Origin: Malus domestica
Lineage: Eukaryota > Streptophyta > Magnoliopsida > Rosales > Rosaceae
Reading direction: 5' to 3'
NCBI RefSeq assembly: GCF_042453785.1
Contig: NC_091675.1
Location: 52,958,501 to 53,022,500, forward strand
DNA: 64,000 bases
The position numbers and the translations under genes are program-made. The notes under the pieces were generated by a model that was given only the letters and a program-made list of their open reading frames with translations, was not told where the DNA came from and ran no database searches. Shown one piece after another: positions 24,816 to 40,886 of the stretch. The first letter of the stretch is position 1. Each line of letters opens with the position of its first letter.

Positions 24816-25197
24816 TCGAAGAGCATCTGGGATTTTCCCTCTCTTTCTTTCTTCAGTCTAAAGAGCAGAACACAATCGACCCAGAAGAAGAAGAAGGTGG
24901 AAGATGTGAGGGACAAGTGTTCATGGTGGGTATCGCCTTGTTTCAACCCTCTTTCCTACTCGTTTCTTTTAGTTTTTTACTCTCTCTCTCTCTCTCTCTC
25001 TCCTCTCCTCTCTCTCTTCTCTCTCACTCTCAAGTTTAAATTAAACCACACACTCTCACTCATAAGTCACACTCACACACACGAGTATTCTTATTGCTTC
25101 TTATATTACGACAAACAATATTATATTATGTGTTTGTGTTTACGCTAACAGCTAATACTACGGTTTAATATTATTCACGTTTTGTCACTTAATATTA
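24816..25197. other. Upstream region of proline-rich copy 2
   Basis: Contains long (CT)n tracts at about 24980-25030, likely in or near the promoter or leader of the minus-strand gene. Copy 1 has the same kind of tract at 18840-18880. Confidence 0.5.
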
Positions 25198-25352
25198 CGA
25201 TTTAGTAGTATTTCTCTTTACTTGTAAGTAAGAGATCTTAGATTCAATTCTCGCCAAAGACGAATTTGAACCACATTATTATCAGCTCATTATGAGACTT
25301 AGCATACTCTCCCACACCTTTAGTGTAAATAATATCATTTGTTAAAAAAAAT
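25198..25352 (+). repeat. SINE (tRNA-derived), family X, copy 1
   Basis: It begins ttagtagtatttctctttac and carries an imperfect pol III B-box (attcaattctcgcc, compare ggttcgattctcgc in the 54.4 kb copy). It ends with atatcatttgttaaaaaaaa. The 54306-54471 copy (opposite strand) matches along its whole length, including the tail, which fixes the family boundaries. Confidence 0.7.
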
Positions 25353-25360
25353 ATATATTA

Positions 25361-25508
25361 TTCACGTTCTTTTATAAGTTAAAAATTTTGGGTTCGATTT
25401 ATTTTCGTCGATGACAAGTTCGAACTAAATATTATGACGGACTCATTATGTGATTTAGTTCAAATTCTTCATCCCGTTAATGTAAAAACAGTGTTCTATT
25501 TAAAAAGA
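25361..25508 (+). repeat. Degenerate SINE-like copy next to family X copy 1
   Basis: gggttcgatttattttcgtc, gacaagttcgaact, ctcattatgtgatttag and a gttaatgta tail follow the same order as the SINE just upstream but are more diverged. Confidence 0.5.
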
Positions 25509-26690
25509 TAAACATGACACTAGATTCGGAAGAGAATTTAAACTTAAAACTCTAATTATTAAAGAATAAAGTTATGATCACCAACACAATTCACCGCTGC
25601 TTTTCGTAAATTATACTATTTTTAGTAATTAGGCTACCGAACGTTGAGAAGAAGCAAAGGTGAAAGAGAAAGTGGGAGAGCATAAAGATTAGAGAGATGA
25701 AGAAGCAATTGATGGATAATATTTTATAAAAGTTGAAAGAAGAGAAAAATGCTCCATCCACCATGAATTGAATTTGAAATGTTCCATGGACCATATTGAT
25801 AGTGGCTTTCAACAGTAACGCCAATTTATTACTACTATTATTATTATTTTAACTTTTGGGCTACTCATATGCCACGTATTATTACCATTTAATTAATTTT
25901 TATTTTTGTTTATTTTTTAAAGGAATCAACTGGCTGCGAAGCCACGTCAGTTCACTTTTATGAGGATAAGGAAAACCCATAGAAGCATTTTAATATCTTC
26001 CTGGTCATCATCGTGTAATTCATCAGTCTCAGATATCGAACCCGAAACGAACCGTGTGGAATATGAACATAAAATTCGCCTTAACCATTGTATCACTATG
26101 TAGTAGTTAACTTGTTTTGCTTCTTTGAGTTTCACTCAATTAAGTGATGAGGACGAAAGGAAGTTCACCCACTCACGTCGACTAGTGATTGATGCACGAT
26201 GTGTTTGATGAAGGGAGCTCATCATAAGCATATAAAAAGTGTGAAAAAACTATACAACTATTGGATGGTGATGTCCAATGTGATTGGACAACGGCTTCTT
26301 ACTTTTCTACAATCTTACTACCCAAGCCTTCTCCACATCCATTTTCTCTTTACTTGTGTTTTCAATTACCTTGTTAGATTTATTGCCATTAGCATTACAA
26401 TGTATGATGTATATTGACTCGCATCGGTGGCGATTCGATTCACATGAATGAAGATTCGATTAATATGACAACTTTGAAATTTAATTATTACTGGTAGCTC
26501 ATAGTGCAGTTCTTTAGTCCAAATCCCGCCTAGTATAGAATATTGTTGTGTCGGAAAAAATCAAAAAGCTTCTTAGGATTTTTTTTTTTTTTTACTTTAT
26601 GTTTTGAGAATTTTGTCAAACAAATTGAAATTATTATAAAACTAAAGACTACTGAAGCTACAATGACAACATAAACGCTCCCAAAAACTT
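25509..26690. other. Intergenic, no gene recognised
   Basis: AT-rich. A short SINE-like B-box context (ttagtccaaatcccgcc) lies near 26515. Nothing else is supported. Confidence 0.4.
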
Positions 26691-26836
26691 TAGAGTGGTG
26701 TTATCCACACACCCATTTTATTCTCATGCATCCTCTCAATTTTCGATCATCGGATCCAATATCCTATAGAAGATAAATGGACAAAAATTAACGTGTGGGA
26801 AGTAAAAAAAAAGATGTGTGGAGAGCAGTACTCTTA
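26691..26836. repeat. Small MITE with tagagtggtgttatccacac termini
   Basis: The left end tagagtggtgttatccacac and the inverse of the right end (gtgtggagagcagtactctta) match imperfectly. The element is about 146 bp with no coding content. Confidence 0.55.
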
Positions 26837-26925
26837 CCTAAATACTATTTATGTATTAATTATGGACATTAAATTCTTTTTTAATAAAGAAGAAGAATAC
26901 GATATTTCCACTTGATCGGTACGTT

Positions 26926-27321
26926 AGAGCATTTCCAAATGAGATAACAAATTTTAAACATCAAAATGATAGTTGATAGCTTATGTGGCAATTTGACATT
27001 TTGTACAATATTTTGCTTCACTCGATATGTTAAATAATAATGTCATTTAATAAACTTTTTATCTTTTTATGGAGTCCAATGATTAAAGCAACCAATCAAA
27101 TATTTCAAAAACATAACAACATTTATTATATATTATATTAATCTATTAAAATATCATTTAATAAATTTGACATCTACTGTCAAATTTGATAGCAAAAGGC
27201 TTTGCCTTCAAATGACTCAGCACTACCTAAGAAATTGAAGGCTCGGTTGGAAAGAGTTGGCTGCCATTTTTACTGTTGTATGCCTACGTGGCAATTTTAA
27301 CATCTCCTTTGAAGATGCTCT
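26926..27321. repeat. MITE with agagcat(t/c)t(c/t)caaa termini
   Basis: The left arm agagcatttccaaatgagat pairs with the inverse of the right end atctcctttgaagatgctct, and aattttaaac / tatgtggcaatttg pair with the inverse of ctacgtggcaattttaac. 'agagcatctccaa' elements are common in plant genomes. Confidence 0.6.
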
Positions 27322-28328
27322 TGGAAAGGTCCTGCTGTCTTTTGTTGACACTCCATCCTCTTTGTAGTTTTATTATTGTGGTCACTAGATGTACAACAAG
27401 AAGTATAAGTCATCCAAACTTTCAGAGATCTTGTGAAATAGGAATTTCTTTCGTTGGGAACATTTAATCTAAGATCCTCATTTTTTGAACCAATTTAGCG
27501 CACAACTGCAAATGGTGGCGATGTTTGTTAGAATCACCCACAAACACCAACTACAGGGTGAATGGGGTTGATCACGAGTATGATCAAATCCGTGTTGGAC
27601 AGCTTACTTGGAAGAAAATCAAATCACAGGTACAGTTCTAGAAAGAATGATGTAGTGTGTACTACATCGGAGTACATCCTTGACGAATAACTTATGACAA
27701 GGCATAGAGAAGAGATGAATCATCATCATATGTCTACGCGCAGACGACGGCATGCATAGAATAGTCACTGATTATGGTAGAGAATGGTTGATGATCGTAC
27801 AAGATTCTAGTCGAAAATAAAAGGCTAGGGTTTATATAGAGATCTTGAGAAACCTTGCATGGAAAGTAATCCTTATTCAATCGAAAGAGAATCTAGGAGA
27901 ATATCTTTGCACCTGAAGTCTCGCGTTCAAATCCCCCGCCACTTCGTTTAGTGTACTATCTTTTGTAAAAAAAAATATTACGGAACATGTTCACTAATTT
28001 AAGAAATGAAAGCAAGAAGGGATAAAAACCACATAAGCATAAAATTCATGGTTTTAACAGAAAATACACAGCTTTATCCCGACAAGGACAACTACAAAAA
28101 ATGCAAGAAAAGATTTGGAAATTAGAAAAGTTGGATGGTAGAAAACGGGACGAAGGGCGGATATAGTCGAGGTACGTAGTGATAGCCAAAACAAAATATA
28201 ACTTGCATAACAACATTGTCAAAACTCTAGTAGCGCTTTTAACTCAGATAACAGATCTTATAGAGGAGAATTTAACAGACGTCCTACCAGGGGGGAAAAC
28301 AAACTAGAGCACAAATCCCATCAAATGC
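27322..28328. other. Intergenic and RPL5 3' flank
   Basis: No gene recognised. A SINE-like fragment with a B-box-like gcgttcaaatccc and an A-rich end lies at about 27890-27980. The last 300 bases include the RPL5 3'UTR on the minus strand. Confidence 0.4.
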
Positions 28329-30720
<2,392 letters not shown>

Positions 30721-30770
30721 TGCGGAAGATCAGCAGCCGAGAGTAACGAGACCAAGTGGGAGAGAACCGG

Positions 30771-31030
30771 CTAGGGTTTCTGGGGTTCAGAAGGTAGCTC
30801 TTATATAGTGAACCTGCCAAATGGATTTGAGGATCGACGGCTGGCTGTAAGTGATGTGTGGTTTAATAGGGTTTTGTGGTGAGATGGACGGCTGGGATTC
30901 GATGTCTCGCTCATGGTCATTTGGTCTTTACCGAAAATTGTGTAGGGGCTTCTCATTCTTTCCATATTTAGTTTTTGGCCCAATTTCCCTTCTTTATTCT
31001 TTCCACATTGAGTTTGTGGGCTTTGGGCTG
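30771..31030 (-). promoter_or_regulatory. RPL5 core promoter: TATA box, telo-box and site II motifs
   Basis: On the minus strand a TATATAAG-type box lies at about 30800-30807 and the telo-box AAACCCTAG at 30771-30779, just downstream in the leader. Further upstream, GGCCCA near 30977 and AGCCCA/GCCCA motifs near 31018-31027 are site II elements. This trio is typical of plant ribosomal-protein genes and links expression to growth and cell division (established for the class, inferred here). Confidence 0.7.
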
Positions 31031-31240
31031 AGAATATCATTAAATTTTCAAAAGGAAATGAAATGACCTCCTTTTTATAGTGCATATTTAAGTTATACAT
31101 CTGAATAAAAATCGTTAAATTCTGTTATGTTAAATGATTTAATGATTTTTTTTCCTATGTGTAACTTAAATGATCTAACAATTTTTTCCAGATGCGTAAC
31201 TTAAATGTGAGCTTCGATGTGCACTAGAGAAAGCGTCAAT

Positions 31241-31770
31241 GTATGGGTGGGCATTTTAGTGTGTTTACCAACCAACCAAACCAACTCACCTGGTATAGGT
31301 TGGGTTGGGTTCTAAACTTTAAAAAAAAAAAAATTTTGGTCAAAACTCGTTCAATGGATGGGTTAGGTTGGGCTGGGTTGAAGTGTTATTAATCTGATTG
31401 AAATCGACCTACTTGAGTAACAGTAATTCTTAAATGCACTTGTTTACTAATGTTTGATTTGAATAGTACAAATTTATGTACTAGGAATAGTAACATGTAG
31501 TGATATAACAACATCAAATTCACATTTAAGTCCAAATTGTCGTAAGTATTGATTATTTGTCTCTCATACTCACATTAGTAAAAAGAAAAAAAACCAATCA
31601 AGCCTAACTCACGGAAACCATCTAATCCAACCCACCTAAGAATGGTTTGGGTGGGTTGGGTTACCAATTCTCTTGGGTGTCAATGGATTTGAACAATTCC
31701 AATCCAAGCCTATTGGGTTGGCCAACAGACTAAAGTCTTACTCGACCAACCCACCAGATGTCCACTCTTA
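31241..31770. repeat. Fold-back, hAT-like element rich in ggttgggt/acccaacc
   Basis: The left end gggtgggca and the inverse of the right end (tgtccactcttac) resemble each other. ggttgggttgggt runs on the left face aacccaccc-type runs on the right. Same style as the element at 3469-4182. Confidence 0.5.
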
Positions 31771-33440
31771 CCTGATGTCCACCTTTACCCAATGACCAGA
31801 TATAAAGATAAGTATTATTTAGTGAGAGTTTTCAAGTGGTTAAGAGAAATTAAGTATTGAAAGGAAATAAAGAGTAAGTTTGAGCATTGATCTCTGAATT
31901 ATAAACGAATCGTAACTTTATTCGAATTTAAACAAATATGGAGCATTGGTCCTTGATGCCAATTCCGTGAATTTTTTGTGTACTTCAAAGGGCCTTTAGC
32001 TTAGTTTCCCAATTCAATCTCTAAGAAGAGCTTAGGCGCTTAATTTTCATGTCAAATTCATATCAATTGATTTGAATCAATCTGACTATCCATTTTTTCA
32101 TATTTTGACTTTTATGAAGTTTATTTCTTTGCTACAGTTGATAAAAATACATATGTAGAAAGCTTACCTTTTGTCTCTAATATTTATTAACGAATTTGTT
32201 TAGACCGCTCTTCGAAACGTGAAGCAAAAGCAAACTATTATAGTTCGGAGCCCAGTTCCAACTATTTCTTTGTAAGTGGGTGAGGTACTTCATTTAGGGG
32301 GTCGAGCAAGTGCGAGAAAATTTCTCCGCTTCAGTTTATTAGAAGTAGGGAGGTCAAACCAAGGACTTATAGAAGTTGGGGCTAGGGCTCGTCCCCGTCC
32401 CCCATCAATATTGAATCAAACAATAGGGGGTCATAGCAGTGACCTCTTTTTTATTGATTCAATACAATAGCGAAAAGATCATACAATTTATGCTGAGATA
32501 GAATTTCAAATAGTTAGTTTCACCAATAGAATATAAACACTTACTTCACATTTACAATTACACAAAAATGCACACACACACACATACATACATATATATA
32601 TATATATATGTAAATAGAAATTTCAAAGAAGACATCCAACAAAAAAATTAACAACCCATTTCACTTCAAAGCATTGTTGTGGATGCAAATCTCCTAAGGT
32701 TGGATTGACAAAATCACACTTACAAAATAAGAAACACCGTTAGCCTAATTGACAAACACTTTAGAAAATAGGGTGGGTGCCTGCCGAAGGGCTTCCGATG
32801 CCTAAATCAGAAATAATAGGAGAAAAACTATAACATAGAGAATTCTGAGTAGTAAGTGGCGATTTTATTGATCTACTTAAGTGACTCCTCGCATGCAGCT
32901 AGGTAGGGAGGTTGCAAGTCATGTTAGGCAGACCACTATGTGTAGCTAGTGTGGTGTAAACAAGTCTTCGCATGCAGCTACTCAAAATCGCTAGTGGGAG
33001 GCCTCTAGTAAATAGAGGTGCTAGTGTGCGGAACACCTAAGGAAGACTCCAAAAAGTTGACCCATACCTCATTGAGCCAAGAAAGGCACAATGGCAAGAC
33101 CTATAGGGCAAGGAAAGGCCTAGCCTTTTAAGGTTTGGTGGGTCTGTTCATGACATCAAGAGTTAATTCATCATATTGAGCTAAAAGTTCATGTGGCGTC
33201 CTCTTATTCAAAGTGGTTAACTTATGTCTCCACAATTGCAAATGGAACAACATTAAATATTATATAGGGAGTTTTAACGAAAATGGCCTGACACTATTCA
33301 TCTCAATCAAAATGACATTTTGTATATGAAAAGTTCATAATTGATCAATCTCTTTTCTTTATCTACTCTTATGTCATTATTTCATTATTGTAGCGGGGTC
33401 CACAATGATGTTGACATTTTTGTCTGATCAAAATACATTA
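31771..33440. other. Intergenic; possible LTR-element scrap at about 32760-33170
   Basis: A (CA)n-(TA)n microsatellite lies at about 32573-32610. The segment with gtgcctgccgaagggcttcc and ccgatgcctaaatcag resembles wording I have seen in plant LTR-retrotransposon terminal regions. No termini or coding domains are visible, so only a fragment is suggested. Confidence 0.35.
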
Positions 33441-33469
33441 TGTTGCATGATGTTATTCAACTTATGCTA

Positions 33470-34753
33470 ATTTGTTGTCAGCTATTCATGCTTCCATCAT
33501 GTTATCGATGTTATGCAACTCTTCTTCTGTCAAATTGTTCCAGTACTTTTCATCGCCTTCTACTAGGTCTGCATCTCTTTCTCTATCTTTTTTCACCTTG
33601 TAATACATATTTTACGTTTCTCCTTTGTAATTTTGAGGCTTCCAATATGGCTGATGACGGGCTTTTGACTTACTGTAAATATGCATTTCTTTTTCTTCTG
33701 CTACTAATATCATATCAAACCTAAAATCTTCAAACTTATCTAAGGTAAACATTTAGATCCCTCGAAATTTTAGAATATTTTTGTATGAATGAGTCCACCT
33801 ATGTGAGGTGATAGATGATAGTCTAAATGACTCTTCATTAATCATGCCCTAACTTTCTCCTTATACATATGTACATACCAATCTGGATGACTACTAATAA
33901 AACTTATGCAAATTTATTTCCACTTTTCTATATAATCTTCTGCTACTTTTATAAGTTTTTTAGGAAAAAATTATGGTTGGGAAATATGGTTAATGAATTT
34001 TTTATCAAGATAGCCAAACTCTAATAGTAAAGCATAGGTAACTTCTACCACATTATGCTTTTTCTGATACTCATAACTAAAATGTCATGATCTAAAATCT
34101 CTCATGTTAATCATAACCACAACTATGCTAACATCTGGTTTATAAATATAATTCTCTGTACTATCACAAAGACATGGTAGATACATCTTTGTAATAATAT
34201 CCATATTTGGTTTTGGATCAAAAATTGACTGATACAAAACACATTGTAATTGTAACTCTTTCATGGACTGTGATGCTCTGCTCATGATCTCATTTTGCAT
34301 ATATGGTGGCATTATTCTTAATTTTGCTTTTGATATTTCTTCTAATAGGATGTCATCTATTATTAAGTTTAAAGGTAAATTCCTAAGAAAACTTTCATAT
34401 CTTTCTTGTTTTTCTTTGTCACTCAAATGTTAATGCTGCTCATTATTTTGATGCTACTCCATTTCAATGTCTTCTTCTAAGAACTCAATTTTAATCTCTC
34501 CTATGGGCTCATTAGCCTCTTATTCTATGAGTTCAATAAACTATTTTTCTTTATTCTTTTGCTGCATTTTAAGATATTGAAGTTCTTGATTCATTTTGGT
34601 AAACTTACCAAGTAATGATTCATGGTCTCTAGAAATTGCTTGAAGTTTGTGCTTAAGATAATGAATATGTTGCTGGCTTTGATGGAAATTAAAATTAAAA
34701 CTATCAAACTCTTGTTCTAAAGCTCTAATTAAATTTTGATGACCTAACCTCAT
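33470..34753 (-). pseudogene. 3' coding remnant of the pararetrovirus
   Basis: Lies downstream of the polymerase region and has heptad-like, Gln/Lys-rich coiled-coil text (for example around 34541-34753). Some Caulimoviridae genera carry a separate ORF at this position. Broken; function of the ancestral product unknown. Confidence 0.55.
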
Positions 34754-34999
34754 GATTGGTTGTTTGATTTGGATATTCCAAAAATTATCTAAGAGAACAT
34801 GTTGCCTATCAGAAAGTCCTGGTACTCTTAACCTATACTATATCTCAGGGTTGAATTTCTGATTCCTTCAATAATATTGCCATTAAAGTTGAAAGTAGGT
34901 ATTGGTGGTGATGATTGTCTGCTTATACTATTTTGAAATTCATTGAATGGTGGAGGTCCATGGTACAACATTATGCTGTTGAAGTGTGCTCTTCTGCCT

Positions 35000-36740
35000 T
35001 ATGGTCTTGTGCTATTTGATGATGATGGTCCACGATATTCCATTCTTATTCAACAAATTAGATATCAGCTAATGTATTGTAATTACCTTTTCTATGTTCA
35101 AAATTTGGTTTAAAACTATTTCTTGTAATTGAATCAATAAAATTAACTCATCTTCGGACTGCCTGTTTATTAACATGTATTTTGTTATAATGAGAAACTA
35201 TATTTTGACAATATGTTCTAATCGTAAATACTTCATTATGTAAAAATAAAGAGAATGCTTCAAGTGAGTTAATTATTCCTAAAATCTCTAAATCTGTTGA
35301 TGGTAATCTTGACTGTACATCAATAAATTTTTCTGATGAATATCTACAAACTTGTTCGTCAAACTTTGGTGACTCCTTATGCTTTTTCTAGTATAGTATA
35401 CATGTCCATCCTAATGATGAAGCATCTATTTCAACTATTTTGTAACTATCATCTAATGGTAATGTTAATGACTTAAGTTTAGTAATTTCTTCATTTATAT
35501 TTTGAACTAATTTAATATCTTCACTATTAAAATACGTTTGTCCAGTTTTGCTAGTTTTACTGTGTAATACTGCTATTTTTCTTCCTAAATCAAGGATAAA
35601 ATTTCTTGCTTAATTTAACAATCCTAAGAATGCTTGTAACTGTTTTTTGTCTTCTAACTTATCTGAAAATTCTAAAACATTTTTTAGCCATATGATATTG
35701 TAATTGTATTGTACCTGACTTGATATATATTTCTAAAAATTCTATATCTTGCTATTCTAATGCTATTTTGTTTTTGCTAATCACAATTTCATTATTGATA
35801 AATTTTTGTAAAACTATCTCTAAGTGCTTCCTATGTTCATTTCTATTTTTACTATGTACTAAAATATCATCTACATAAACACTACAAAATTTATCATATT
35901 TCTTGAAAATTTGGTCCATCTTTCTTTGAAAGATTGATGGAGCATTTTTAAGTCCAAACGGGCACAACAAGCCACTCAAAATGTCATTCTGGACAAGTAA
36001 AAGTTGTCAACTCAATTGATTCTTTTGCTAATCGTATTTGCCAAAATCCTGATTTACAATCAAATTTACTAAAATATTTACTCTCTTAAATTTTATTTAT
36101 AAGCCCATCTTTATTTGGTAACTTATAACTATCTTCATATGTATTATCATTTAATCTCTTGTAATTATAAACTATTATAGCCTTATCTCTCTTAAGCTCT
36201 GAATGTTTTCTCACAATAAATGTTGCTGATCTATGTCTAGACTTATATGGTCTAATGACTTTTAAATTTAACAACTCTTTAATTTGTTTCTCAAACTCTT
36301 GCTTATCTAATAAACTACAAGGCATATCAAATGTCTTAATGGTTAAATTTGGGTTAATTATATATAATTTTGCTAGTATTTTATTTTTATTTCAATGTAA
36401 TTGTGGGTCTTCTCCTATAATCTTAACTTGTTCTGCTAATTGCAATAATTATTTTAAACTATTTGGTTTATCTAATTGTAATATTTCTATACAGTTTCCT
36501 TCTTCTTCTAAAATCAGATATTCATATTCAAATATTTTTTCATCAAACTCTTTTATATTATTGTGCTCATCCTTTCCTTTTGAGTTTTCTAAATAATAAC
36601 TATCTTGGCCACTAGACTGTTCTATACTTATGCTTTTGTATGCTTGTACAATATTACTTTGGTCAACTATTGTAATGCCTCTTTTGAAAAATGTTATGTT
36701 AGGATTCATAAATAAAAAACCTTGTAAAGTTTTCAAAACG
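35000..36740 (-). pseudogene. Pararetrovirus protease, reverse transcriptase and RNase H remnant
   Basis: The reverse transcriptase is recognised by PFGLKNAPSIFQRKMD and the active-site motif YVDDILVHS near 35850-35990, with the thumb and RNase H region at lower coordinates and a protease-like region above 36.4 kb. The wording after the catalytic motif matches Caulimoviridae better than Ty3 elements. Broken. Confidence 0.85.
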
Positions 36741-37068
36741 TTTAAACCTAAAATGAATGGGTATGATCCTACTGGTGAAACAAATGTTAATGGTAAATTA
36801 AATTGTTGTTTTTTCTACTTTAATAGACTCATTATTAATACAATCTGTTAAACAAACTGGTCTCTCATCAAACTGTGTTATTCTTACTGGTTTTGCTAAT
36901 CTTTGTCTATATTTTTTCTGGTACTAATTCTTCTTTTATGACACTCTTTGTACTCCATGTATATATCATAGTTGTTGTTTGTATATTATGTTCCTTTCCT
37001 AATTCTATTTCACAATTTATGATAATTAAAGAATTATTTTTTGACTTTTCTATACTATGAACAATATT

Positions 37069-37540
37069 TCATAATATTTCAGTATTTTCTTGTGATTCTG
37101 CTGAATTAACTTCTAATAACCTATTACTATAACACTTTTCACATAATATTGAATATGTATTATAATATTTATTTGCAACTAACTTGCTACACTTATGACA
37201 TTTTTCTGGCCAACCTAAATTAATGTATTTATATTCTTCTTCATGTTGTTCTTCTCTGAATGAGCACATATACTCTTCTAAATCACTATTTGAACTACTT
37301 GAATCGTCTGAGTCTGAATCTATCATATTTATACTTTCTAAACTATAAATAACTTCATTATCACTTAAATCATCTAGACTGTATATTGACTGAATATCAT
37401 CATCATCTTCTAACTTAAACAACTCCATCAAACGTATTTTTTCTTTCTGCTGTTTTCCTAATTTTGGATATTTAGGTCTAATATGTCAAACTTCTTCACA
37501 TGAATAACATTTACAACTACTCTTATATTTTGGCGCTTTA
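37069..37540 (-). pseudogene. Pararetrovirus capsid-end remnant with zinc knuckle
   Basis: An acidic, Asp/Ser-rich stretch with CHKC and CEKC pairs lies next to a CxCxxC...H zinc-knuckle text (CKCYSCEE) followed by basic residues, as at the C-terminus of Caulimoviridae capsid proteins. Broken. Confidence 0.7.
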
Positions 37541-39049
37541 TATTTTCTAATCCAAGGCATGCCACTTCTTTTTCTAAATTGTTTTGAAATATATTTTCTC
37601 TTTCTATATGTTCTTGAATGTCTTATGTTGAAATTCTTATGTTATTTGTATGGTTTGTATGACTTATATTTCTTTTTGTATATTTTCTTATGCTTATTCT
37701 TCTTATAACAATCATACTGTTATGGTAAATCTATATTTTTACAACTCATATAAAATTGCTTCCTAATTTGTTTCTTAACTTTTATTTCACTACACTTTTG
37801 TCTAAGAATATCATATACATGTTGAATTCTAGGTCCTATTGCAACATCGTTTTTCTTTGAATGCTTTTGCCATTCATTCAAAATCTTTTCACCTATTGGT
37901 CCTTTTATTTTTTTTCATATAATTATCTAATAAATTAATATCAATAATTCTACATGTTCTTCCTAAATATTTAAAGAAATCTGTGATATACTCAGCTATA
38001 TACTGTAAGTCACAAATTTGTAATTGTTCTAAATTTCTAATTGCTCTTATTTGTTCTTATTCGCTTCTGCCATCTAACTTATTATGATCTAAAAATTCTT
38101 GTTTAATCAAAGTAACAAAACCATCAATATTAAAATGTGTTTTGGCTGCCTAATGCTGTTCTGGATTTTGAACTTTCCAGATAATAAAAAACTAAACCGT
38201 TTAAAGTATGTTCAAAATAATCTAACATATTTTGTGAATTACTAAAATCTAACATTAATGTTGTATGTACGCAACATTTTTCCCATTTTTCAATTATTCT
38301 CTCCTAATCTTGTGGATCTGCGTTATTTAAGTTTAATATATTTCTTGCTATATTGATTTGTTCTAACTCTCTCAAATATGGAATCCTATTTTTTCTAGAT
38401 GATTTTATCATACTTTCTTCTATGTAATCTACTATTGCTTTTTCATTATATTTTTCATTTGTTGGTCTCAAAAATTGTTGGTTAGTTTTACCTGTGTATC
38501 CTGGATTTGAATTTTCTACTCTTGATGTGCTATTTTCTTCTGCTATATTACATTATGTTTTCAATTCTAATAAATTATTATATTATTTTGATCCTAAAAT
38601 ATGTTATACTCCTATTTCTAAAATTAAAATTTTCATCTCTTCATCTAAAATTCTGTGTAGTCCTAAATCATATATCTTATATTTTTCTAAGTACTCTTCT
38701 TCATCTAAATGATCAATATCTTCTATAAGCTTATAATTTTTTCTCAACTAGATTAATATCTAAATTATCAAAAGCCATATGTATACTCTCATTTTTTATC
38801 TCACTCTCATCTTCTTCTATTTTTTCTAGTTGCTTGTAATTACTAAACCTAATTGTTGCTTGACTTGTACTAGTTTCATATATTTGTACTTTATTTGGTT
38901 GTCTATTTCTTGCTACTTGTAAATTAGGTAATGTGCACTGAGTTCTTTCTAAAAAGCTATTATCTACGAGTTTTGCTTATATCATATTTACACGTTTATT
39001 ACCAAATGTTTGAGCTAAATTTTGAAACTCTAGATTAAACTTATATTTA

Positions 39050-39500
39050 TCAGACACTTTACCAATATATATTAAGCTAATACACAAATTTTTTTATTCT
39101 CCTTTCATATTATAATTTTTTGTTCTTATGCTTACTTTAATATATTTACTAAATTCATTAATTGTCTTAACATAATTTTGAATACATCCTATGAATGCTA
39201 AGTCTGAACTTAAGTTTACTTCAGCTATTGCTATTGTTGCTTGTTGGTGATTATCCCATCTATCATCATAAATGTATACTAAAACTTTTGTGCCTACTTG
39301 TGCTCTGGTTAATCTTGCTATTCTAATTAATATTGCTCTTATATGAATCTAACTAAAATGTGATTTTCTTAAATGAGTAATTGTTTATTTACTAATTAAA
39401 TTAAGTGTAACTTCTTTATCAATACAACTAATTTCATGTTGACTTATGCTATTTACAATTCTGCTTATATTTTCAAACAAACCTAATTGATACAAATTAT
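39050..39500 (-). pseudogene. Pararetrovirus movement-protein-like remnant
   Basis: The minus strand near 39.2-39.3 kb reads text such as YDDRW and QATIAIAEVNLSSDLAFIG, resembling the core of 30K-type movement proteins of Caulimoviridae. It lies upstream of the capsid region, as expected. Broken. Confidence 0.6.
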
Positions 39501-40867
39501 ATTTATTGTTCTATGTCCTCTTAAAACCTCTTCTAATAAATTCTTATGCTTCTTCTTTATTTAGATAAATATCTTCAGTTGTAACTACTTTTTTTCATTT
39601 TTTCCTAAAAAGTTCCATTTTATATTATCAAAATGATTTATCTTAGGTCTTCTAATATGATTATTTGTACTTAAAGTTAAATTTTCTAATTTTTCTAGCA
39701 AAGATGGTGGAAGTGATGAAGATGCGTTATGTAAAACTTGATTTATTTCTGCTATTTGTTCTTCAACTTGATCTAATTTTTTCAGCCAAACTTAAAACTA
39801 ATTGAATAATTAAATTATTTTGCCTAATGAGAATATTACTACTAGCTACTTGTGTTGAAAAATTGGTTAAACTACTGGTTCTTTATCTAACTTACTAATT
39901 TCTTTCAAAGCTTGGATATATTTTCTGCTAGTTATAGAATCGGTCATTAAACTAATAATTTTTCTATTTTATTATGCAACTTAACTACTTGTTCATTCAA
40001 CTCTTTTTGCACTAATTGAATTTTTTGAACTTCTAATTTTAACTGCTCAACTATTTCTAGTGATTTAAGTTCTACTTGTTTAGGCTTACTATCTATGAGG
40101 TCAATAAACTCCTTTATCTCTCTCTTGCTAGGAAACCTTTGAATATTTTTATTATTATCTTCTAACTGAGATGTAATTTAGTCTAAATTTTGTCTAATTG
40201 TTTTTATGGAATTTATCTGAAAATGCTCTAACAATTGGTTTAACAAATGATCATGCTTATGATTTTCTAATTTTATATTTTATGCTTGACTAATAATAAG
40301 ATCTACTATACTATTGGCTTGTGAATTTTCTTCACTATGCAAAATATGATTATGCTTTCTCAGTGGTAAATAACAAACTAAACTATTTTGGTCTAAGGTT
40401 ATTTTTCTTTTTTGAGGTTCACTAATTTCTAAATTAAGATAATCTATCATAAACTACAGTATACATTTCTCTAAAGTTACGGCTGATTGCTTTCTTAAAA
40501 ACTCCTTTTCTTCTCTCAAGGTCTCTAAAACTTGATATGTTGCTCTTTTTGCTTCTAAAACTCTATGCTGCACATCTGTGTTGTTATATTTACGAATAAA
40601 TGAAGAATGTTCAAGAAAATCAAGATAAAACTTCTGCTTCTTCAAGGTCCTTCTAATTCTTTTGGATATATATGCTAATCTTCTCTTTATGCTAATTATA
40701 GTTGGGTGTTTGGTATAATAAATACTTGGTGGTTGTGGTTGACAAGGTCTACAAGGACAATAATATATGTTGTTCATACAAAATAAACAAGTGTGTAATA
40801 TCAATTGTATAAATGATTTCCGTCCTCAAGGTACTTTACTATTATAATTATACTAATAAAATGCTAA

Positions 40868-40886
40868 ACTTGGCTCTAATACCAGA
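40868..40886 (-). promoter_or_regulatory. tRNA-Met primer-binding site of the pararetrovirus
   Basis: The minus strand reads tggtattagagccaag, one change from the plant initiator tRNA-Met primer site tggtatcagagcc. By convention this marks nucleotide 1 of a Caulimoviridae genome. Confidence 0.8.

Noticed and set aside
25198-25352. B-box-like sequences as possible tRNA genes
   Set aside because: No acceptor stem, anticodon arm or intact A-box is present; they belong to SINE copies with A-rich tails.
33440-33724. Plus-strand 94-codon open frame at the edge of the pararetrovirus
   Set aside because: It is antisense to coding-like remnants of the fossil and has no recognisable domain.
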